From Niabella sp. (GTDB lineage Bacteria; Bacteroidota; Bacteroidia; Chitinophagales; Chitinophagaceae): DNA of 64,000 nt. Below the pieces are notes generated by a model. That model saw only the letters and a program-made list of their open reading frames with translations, made no database searches and was not told the origin of the DNA. The stretch is taken from NCBI GenBank assembly GCA_017744715.1, contig JAGIAT010000001.1, positions 124,001 through 188,000 on the forward strand, given 5' to 3'. The position numbers and the translations under genes are program-made. Position 1 is the first letter of the stretch. Each line of letters begins with the position of its first letter. Of the stretch, positions 59,265-64,000 are shown one piece after another.

Positions 59265-61403
59265 TTAATAGAACTTGCTCCGGAAATCCTTAATTGTAGC
59301 AGCTTCCCGCAGCGCCTGAATAGACTGGAACTGAGCCTGTTGTTTCGCCTGCATATAACGCATCCGGCGTACTTCATCCAGGTTTTGAGCCGGAGCCGGG
59401 GTGCTCATTAAATTATCAACCCGTACCACATATACACCCTGCGTACCCGCAATGGCTTCCGGTATTACTTTTTGCAGGTTGGCTTTATTAAACGAAGCGC
59501 CGATCACTTTGGGTTCAAATCCGATGGCGGAGGGCGACTGGCCGTTAAAGCGCAGGCTGTCTGCCGTTTCTACCTGTTGTTTCAATACCGATGCCGCTGC
59601 TTCCAGCGTGGTGATCTTGCCGATCTTATCGCTGATGATCTTTGCTTTTTTCTTGTTGATGAGCAACGGTTCTACCATCATACGTGCCTTCGACGTGCTC
59701 ATAGTTCCTTCTTTGTTGATTTCGGTAATCAATCCTACCACATAGAAATCGCCCACTCTTTCCGGCTGGATCACATCGCCCAGGTCGCCTTTGTAAATAT
59801 TTTTTACAAAGCTCCGGGAAGCTCCCAGCCCCTGGATCATGGCGCCGGTAGGCGGAATATCGGTGGCTACAGACTTCAGCACGCCTTTTTCCTGCTGCAG
59901 TTTTTCGGCGGCAGCATTAAAGCTTTTTTGATTGGTAGCCTGTGCTGCAAAATGGGTAGCGGCACTGCTGGCGGCATTATCGGTTTCCTGGCTGGCTTCG
60001 ATGGGTTTGGTTACATAAGCGATCTTATAACCGGTAGCACTTCCTTTGGTGCCCAGTACTTCAATAATATGGTAACCATAGTCTGTTTTTACAATGCCCC
60101 TGCTGCCCACGGGATGAGTAAATATATAATCATTAAAAGAAGGCATCATTTGTCCGGAAGGCACATTGTCATAAGTACCTCCATTTTGTGTTTTACCGGG
60201 ATCATCAGAAAATTTAGCCACCAGTGTATCAAAGTTGCCGCCATTTTGCAAAACCAGGAAAAGACTGTCAGCCAAATGCTTTGCAGTAGCAGTGTCTCTT
60301 ATAGGTACCTGCTGACCGGTTTGAGGATCCTGGGTTACCGTACCTACCAGGATATGGCGGACTTTCACCGTATCCGGTATGCTGGTGGTTGCAACAATTT
60401 TTGCCAGGGCATAATTATTGGCATCCACATAAGGACCATAGATATTGCCGGTGCCTACTTTAAGAATGGAATCCTTCATGGGCACCTGGATGCGGCTGCC
60501 GCTGATAAAGCCATCGTAGTAGTTATTGATGCCTTCGCTCACCAGGAAGTCTTTCACGTTGTGTGCGCTGTCAAAAGCCGGTTTCAGATCCAGTACCCGC
60601 TGACGTGCCGCAGCACTATCGGCGGCATTGGGCTGTGCATTAAACGCAACATAGGAGATACCGCGGCTTTCCTGTTGTTTAAAGTCGTTTTTATGTTTGT
60701 TGATATAATCCTGTATGTCGCTGTCGGTGATCTTTACCGCCGAATCAGAAATGCTGGTATAGGGTGCTCTTACAAAAGACACTTTCGACATCAGGGCTTC
60801 GTCGGCCTGCTGTTTTTCCATCATCCATTTGGGGAAGTTGATGCTGGTGGTTAACAATGCATCGTATTTCTCTGCCTGGCGCTGGAGGATCAGCTGATCC
60901 AGGAAACCATTGATCTGTGCTTTTTGCTCGGCACTTCCCTTTGATTTGATCTCGTTGATCTGACGTTGCGCTGCAGCAGCATCAAATCGTCCGGTTTGCG
61001 GATCGGTAAAGCCCTGTGCCAGCTCCTGGGGAGGATTGGCTCCAAAAAGCAGGTCGTTCAGTTCTTTCCGGCCCACATCCAGTCCCAGTTTTTTAGATTC
61101 CTGGGAAAGCAGGATCCGGGAAACTTCCTGGCCCCAGGCCATTTCGTTGGCCTGCTGGGCAGCACCTTCTCCGCCGCCCATGCCCTGGGCCTGCATGCGC
61201 TGTGTTTGTTGTTCTACAAGACCGCTGAACTGCTGAAACTCAATTTTTTCTCCGTTTACTTTTCCAATGGTCCGGACGTCTCCGGTAAACAGGCTTCCGC
61301 CATTCTCAAAAGCAAGCATCACTACAAATATGACCAATGCAAGCCCAATGATAACAGCCATCACCTTGCCATACTTGTCCTGAATGTTCTGTATTACTGA
61401 CAT
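59265..61403 (-). CDS. SurA/PpiD-type periplasmic peptidyl-prolyl isomerase
   Basis: A 712-residue inner-membrane-anchored foldase. One helix near the N-terminus (about residues 13-32, KVMAVIIGLALVIFVVMLAF) is followed by a SurA-N-like chaperone region (EIKSKGSAEQKAQINGFLDQ) and a parvulin PPIC domain (about 340-450): VKVRHILVGTVTQDPQTGQQ, GGNFDTLVAKFSDDPGKTQNGG and DYGYHIIEVLG. A second half repeats parvulin-like features weakly. This layout is PpiD. It catalyses cis-trans proline isomerisation of exported proteins. It is transcribed alone. Confidence 0.93.
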   Translation of the reverse strand: MSVIQNIQDKYGKVMAVIIGLALVIFVVMLAFENGGSLFTGDVRTIGKVNGEKIEFQQFSGLVEQQTQRMQAQGMGGGEGAAQQANEMAWGQEVSRILLSQESKKLGLDVGRKELNDLLFGANPPQELAQGFTDPQTGRFDAAAAQRQINEIKSKGSAEQKAQINGFLDQLILQRQAEKYDALLTTSINFPKWMMEKQQADEALMSKVSFVRAPYTSISDSAVKITDSDIQDYINKHKNDFKQQESRGISYVAFNAQPNAADSAAARQRVLDLKPAFDSAHNVKDFLVSEGINNYYDGFISGSRIQVPMKDSILKVGTGNIYGPYVDANNYALAKIVATTSIPDTVKVRHILVGTVTQDPQTGQQVPIRDTATAKHLADSLFLVLQNGGNFDTLVAKFSDDPGKTQNGGTYDNVPSGQMMPSFNDYIFTHPVGSRGIVKTDYGYHIIEVLGTKGSATGYKIAYVTKPIEASQETDNAASSAATHFAAQATNQKSFNAAAEKLQQEKGVLKSVATDIPPTGAMIQGLGASRSFVKNIYKGDLGDVIQPERVGDFYVVGLITEINKEGTMSTSKARMMVEPLLINKKKAKIISDKIGKITTLEAAASVLKQQVETADSLRFNGQSPSAIGFEPKVIGASFNKANLQKVIPEAIAGTQGVYVVRVDNLMSTPAPAQNLDEVRRMRYMQAKQQAQFQSIQALREAATIKDFRSKFY

Positions 61404-61540
61404 GTTAAATAATATAGTTAATTAAAAGGTTGGCAAAAATAGCGTTTTTAAAGATATCAACAAACTGTGGAAAAAAGGGCCAAAATAGCTTGATAGCAGG
61501 CCGTTCGGGGGTGGAAAGGCCTGCGGCAGCGGAGGTGTTC

Positions 61541-63064
61541 TCACTCTTTCCGGATCACTTCATATACATCTTTGCGGCGGTCGGCCAGGTTTTTAACGCT
61601 TCCGAATTTATGGAGGTGCCGTAAAAGGTCGATATCCACGTCGCCGATCACCACCATTTCCGTGTTGGGAGTGGCTTCGGCCTCTATACCATTGGAAGGG
61701 AATGAAAAATCACAGGGGGTAAGGATCATCGACTGGGCATACTGGATATCCATATTCTGTACCTGGGGCAGGTTGCCCACATTGCCGGCAATGGCCACAT
61801 AACATTCGTTTTCAATGGCCCGGGCCTGTGCGCAATGCCGCACCCGGAAATAGGCGTTCTGCGTATCGGTAAGAAAGGGTACGAAGAGAATATCCATACC
61901 CTCATCTGCCAGCAGCCGGCTGAGCTCCGGAAACTCGGAGTCGTAACAAACCAGGATGCCCACCTTGCCGCAGTCGGTATCAAAGGCTTTTACCTGGTTG
62001 CCACCCACCATACCCCATACCCGTTCTTCGTCGGGCGTAACATGGATTTTTTCATATTTATCAATGGATCCGTCGCGCTGACAGAGATATCCTACATTAT
62101 AAAGGCGGCCGTCTACCACTTCCGGCATACTGCCCGTTACAATATTTATATTATAGCTTACGGCCAGGGCTGCAAACCGGTCCCGTATAACGGTGGTGTA
62201 TTTTGATACTTCCTTTACAGCGTCGGCCGCAGAAAGATGGTCGTATTCAGCCATCAGCGGAGCGTTAAAAAATTCGGGAAACACGGCAAAATCGCAGCGG
62301 TAGCCGGAAACCGTGTCTACAAAGTATTCCACCTGGGTCATCATTTCCTCCAGGTTTTTATAAAGCCGCATCTGCCATTGTACCAGTCCCAGCCGTACCA
62401 CACGCTTAAGCGGGAAGGCTTGCTCGCTCCGGTCTTCATAATAAATATTGTCCCATTTCAGCAGCACTCCATATTCATTCGACTGTACATCGCCAAGCAG
62501 GTAATTTTTTATAATACGTACGGGGTGAAAATCATTGGAAAGCTGAAAGTCCAGCACCGGGTCATGCAGTTCTTTTTGTTTTACTTTCTGAATGTATTCG
62601 CTGGGCGTCATCTCCTGGGCATATTTATAATACCCCGGTATCCGGCCGCCAAATACAATGCCTTTCAGGTTCAGGCGCTCTGCTAGTTCTTTCCGGTAAT
62701 CGTATAAACGCCGTCCCAGACGCATACCGCGGAATTGCGGTTTGATGAACACATCGATACCATATAATATTTCGCCTTCCGGGTCGTGCGAGTTAAACGA
62801 ATAGTTGCCGGTGATACTTTTATAATTGTGCCGGTTATTCACTTTTTTTTCGTCTACAATGATCGAAAGCGCGCAGGCCGCCATTACCCCGTTGATATAG
62901 ATCACTACCTGGCCTTCAGGAAAAAGATTGATAAGCCGGTTGATCTGCGGCCGCTGCCAGTAACTTTCGGGCATGCTGGGATAGCAGGCGATCATGGTTT
63001 CCTTAAGCGCATCATACTGGTCTTTCTCAAGTGTTTTTATCTCGATATTGATCGGGTCTGTCAT
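61541..63064 (-). CDS. Fusion of GNAT acetyltransferase and nitrilase-family amidohydrolase
   Basis: A 507-residue bifunctional protein. Residues about 1-200 are a GNAT domain (YGIDVFIKPQFRGMRLGRRLYDYRKEL has the acetyl-CoA loop R/Q-x-x-G-x-G/A; the span is at about 101-127). Residues about 220-507 are a carbon-nitrogen hydrolase with E264 in VFPEFFNAPL, K339 in YEKIHVTP and C373 in ILVCYDSEFPE. This fusion is recognised in bacteria, but its joint reaction is not established. An amide released by the hydrolase could be the acetylation target or its product. It is monocistronic. Confidence 0.93.
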   Translation of the reverse strand: MTDPINIEIKTLEKDQYDALKETMIACYPSMPESYWQRPQINRLINLFPEGQVVIYINGVMAACALSIIVDEKKVNNRHNYKSITGNYSFNSHDPEGEILYGIDVFIKPQFRGMRLGRRLYDYRKELAERLNLKGIVFGGRIPGYYKYAQEMTPSEYIQKVKQKELHDPVLDFQLSNDFHPVRIIKNYLLGDVQSNEYGVLLKWDNIYYEDRSEQAFPLKRVVRLGLVQWQMRLYKNLEEMMTQVEYFVDTVSGYRCDFAVFPEFFNAPLMAEYDHLSAADAVKEVSKYTTVIRDRFAALAVSYNINIVTGSMPEVVDGRLYNVGYLCQRDGSIDKYEKIHVTPDEERVWGMVGGNQVKAFDTDCGKVGILVCYDSEFPELSRLLADEGMDILFVPFLTDTQNAYFRVRHCAQARAIENECYVAIAGNVGNLPQVQNMDIQYAQSMILTPCDFSFPSNGIEAEATPNTEMVVIGDVDIDLLRHLHKFGSVKNLADRRKDVYEVIRKE

Positions 63065-63173
63065 AGTAACAAATTTAATGCAAATAATCCGGCCGGGATA
63101 TATTGTATGAGTAGCCGGCAGCGGTTGTGTTAAGAGCCAAAATATTTTTTAATTTTTTATTTTCAACTTCATT

Positions 63174-63230
63174 AAGGCCGCAGATTCGCAGACCAGGGGC
63201 CTCCTGATAATCTGCGCATCAGCGGCTCTT
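63174..63230. repeat. Palindromic repeat-like hairpin
   Basis: Arms GGCCGCAGATT (63176-63186) and AATCTGCG (63209-63216) pair over eight bases, and outer bases GCCGC and GCGGC (63177-63181, 63222-63226) add a further imperfect pairing. No T-run follows on either strand. It resembles short genome-dispersed palindromes known from many bacteria (CCGCAGATT type). It lies in the 275-base gap between the fusion gene and the next CDS. Confidence 0.45.
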
Positions 63231-63339
63231 TAAAATCCGGCAAAACGGAGCAGGCGTTTTTTCCATATGAATGCAATCGGTTGAGCAGCGGAGGTGCCGC
63301 GTTTCACAATATATTCGCAGATACAAAAAAATACGCTTT

Positions 63340-64000
63340 ATGAACCGTTCCGCGAAAGGATTGTTTGCAGGATTACTGCTTTTTTCCTCTGTTATCAATG
63401 CCCAGTCCATAACTGTTCCAACAGGGGGTAATTCCTGGGCATTGGAACGAACGGAAGAGGCTGTACAGATCCGCAACAACGGGGTAACCAACTGGACAAA
63501 GGTCAATGATGGCTTTACAACCTATATACGGGTTACACAACCCGGAACCCTTAAGGTATGGCTGGAAACCGGTGCGGTTACCGGCAGCCCGGAAATTGCG
63601 GTATCTCTGTTCAACAAGATCCGGAAGGCAACGCTGAAAGGGGCAGGTACTTCTTTTTATATCGGGGAATGGAACATAAAAGATAGTGGCTATATACCCA
63701 TTGTAGTGAAGGGTATAAAAAAAGAGGGCTGTTGTTTTCCGGATATAACGGCGCTGAAGCTGGAAGGCTCTGCGCTTACGGATAAGGCCAGTTATACAAA
63801 GAATAATGAAGGCGGCTTTTTTCATTGGGGAAGAAGAGGCCCTTCTGTACACATGGGGTACCAGCTGCCGCAAGATGTGGATGCCGAATGGTTTTATAAC
63901 GAAGTAACCGTACCTGAAGGCAATGATGTGATCGGCTCTTATTTTATGGCCAACGGTTTTGGCGAAGGCTATTTTGGAATGCAGGTGAACTCGGCCACCG
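63340..64000 (+). CDS. DUF5077/DUF3472 domain secreted protein, 3-prime truncated by window end
   Basis: About 220 residues are visible before the window ends, with no stop. The start at ATG 63340 gives a signal peptide (MNRSAKGLFAGLLLFSSVIN and AQ cleavage). The following beta-sandwich region (ITVPTGGNSWALERTEEAV, DGFTTYIRVTQPGTLKVWLE, FYIGEWNIKDSGYIPIVVKG) matches DUF5077, and YFMANGFGEGYFGMQVNS begins the DUF3472 domain. These paired domains occur in secreted proteins that probably bind or process carbohydrate; their activity is not established. Confidence 0.8.
   Translation, partial: MNRSAKGLFAGLLLFSSVINAQSITVPTGGNSWALERTEEAVQIRNNGVTNWTKVNDGFTTYIRVTQPGTLKVWLETGAVTGSPEIAVSLFNKIRKATLKGAGTSFYIGEWNIKDSGYIPIVVKGIKKEGCCFPDITALKLEGSALTDKASYTKNNEGGFFHWGRRGPSVHMGYQLPQDVDAEWFYNEVTVPEGNDVIGSYFMANGFGEGYFGMQVNSAT

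Noticed and set aside
59472..60854. 460-codon open frame on the plus strand opposite the PpiD-like gene
   Set aside because: It lies fully antisense to a gene with clear PpiC and SurA motifs, and its own translation has no recognisable domain and biased composition.

Overview
The window looks like a chromosomal segment from a free-living member of the Bacteroidota, most likely family Chitinophagaceae. This is inferred from gene content and signals, not from a database search. It carries families largely confined to the phylum (IPExxxVDY, DUF2480, DUF4920, DUF5074), TonB-dependent receptors paired with surface lipoproteins, and LytTR regulators with PF06580-type kinases. It also has promoter elements of the Bacteroidota TAnnTTTG type and few Shine-Dalgarno sequences. 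Coding density is high, and no rRNA, tRNA, CRISPR array or intact insertion sequence was seen.

Layout. 0-3.6 kb: an M28 peptidase, a PhyH-type dioxygenase, a decayed AraC regulator and three small housekeeping genes. 3.7-7.6 kb: a stand-alone atpA with its own promoter and terminator, a LytTR regulator, an Hpt protein and mtgA. 7.8-14.3 kb: a LysE exporter, a GH3-type synthetase, a glycosyltransferase, an inositol-phosphatase-like enzyme, a DUF6364/PIN toxin-antitoxin pair and thiL. 14.3-25.9 kb: a membrane AraC regulator, a TonB receptor with a CxxCH lipoprotein, M60 and S41 peptidases, a lipoprotein and a GH29 alpha-L-fucosidase; this is an accessory scavenging region. 25.9-28.9 kb: a 307-bp structured inverted-repeat element, then a PadR operon with three diverged tandem paralogues. 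28.9-34.7 kb: two divergent sensor proteins and one LytTR regulator around a shared intergenic region that holds a LytTR-like operator. 34.7-41.7 kb: a flavin monooxygenase, a lipoprotein, and a tight five-gene operon (YbjN-like protein, cytoplasmic trypsin-like protease with zinc ribbon and YbjN-like domain, recX, a fatty acid hydroxylase-type membrane enzyme, omega-amidase). 41.9-45.0 kb: dnaN, a geranylgeranyl-reductase-like flavoprotein and a TPM lipoprotein.

45.0-54.4 kb is a coherent vitamin B12 region. A cobalamin riboswitch precedes a BtuB-like receptor and three surface lipoproteins, two of them beta-propeller proteins comparable to BtuG. A second cobalamin riboswitch on the opposite strand precedes metE, the B12-independent methionine synthase. 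The expected logic is that uptake is shut down and metE is repressed when B12 is plentiful. 54.5-64 kb: a possible broken small ORF, a DUF2007 protein, a second hydroxylase-type enzyme, kdsB, corA, an exported DinB-fold protein, DUF2480, a PpiD-like foldase, a GNAT-nitrilase fusion, a palindromic repeat, and the start of a DUF5077/DUF3472 protein that runs off the end.

The least explained loci are the protease/YbjN pair, the PadR operon with three paralogues, the shared-operator sensor cluster and the 307-bp element. All functional calls rest on reading motifs and context by eye.
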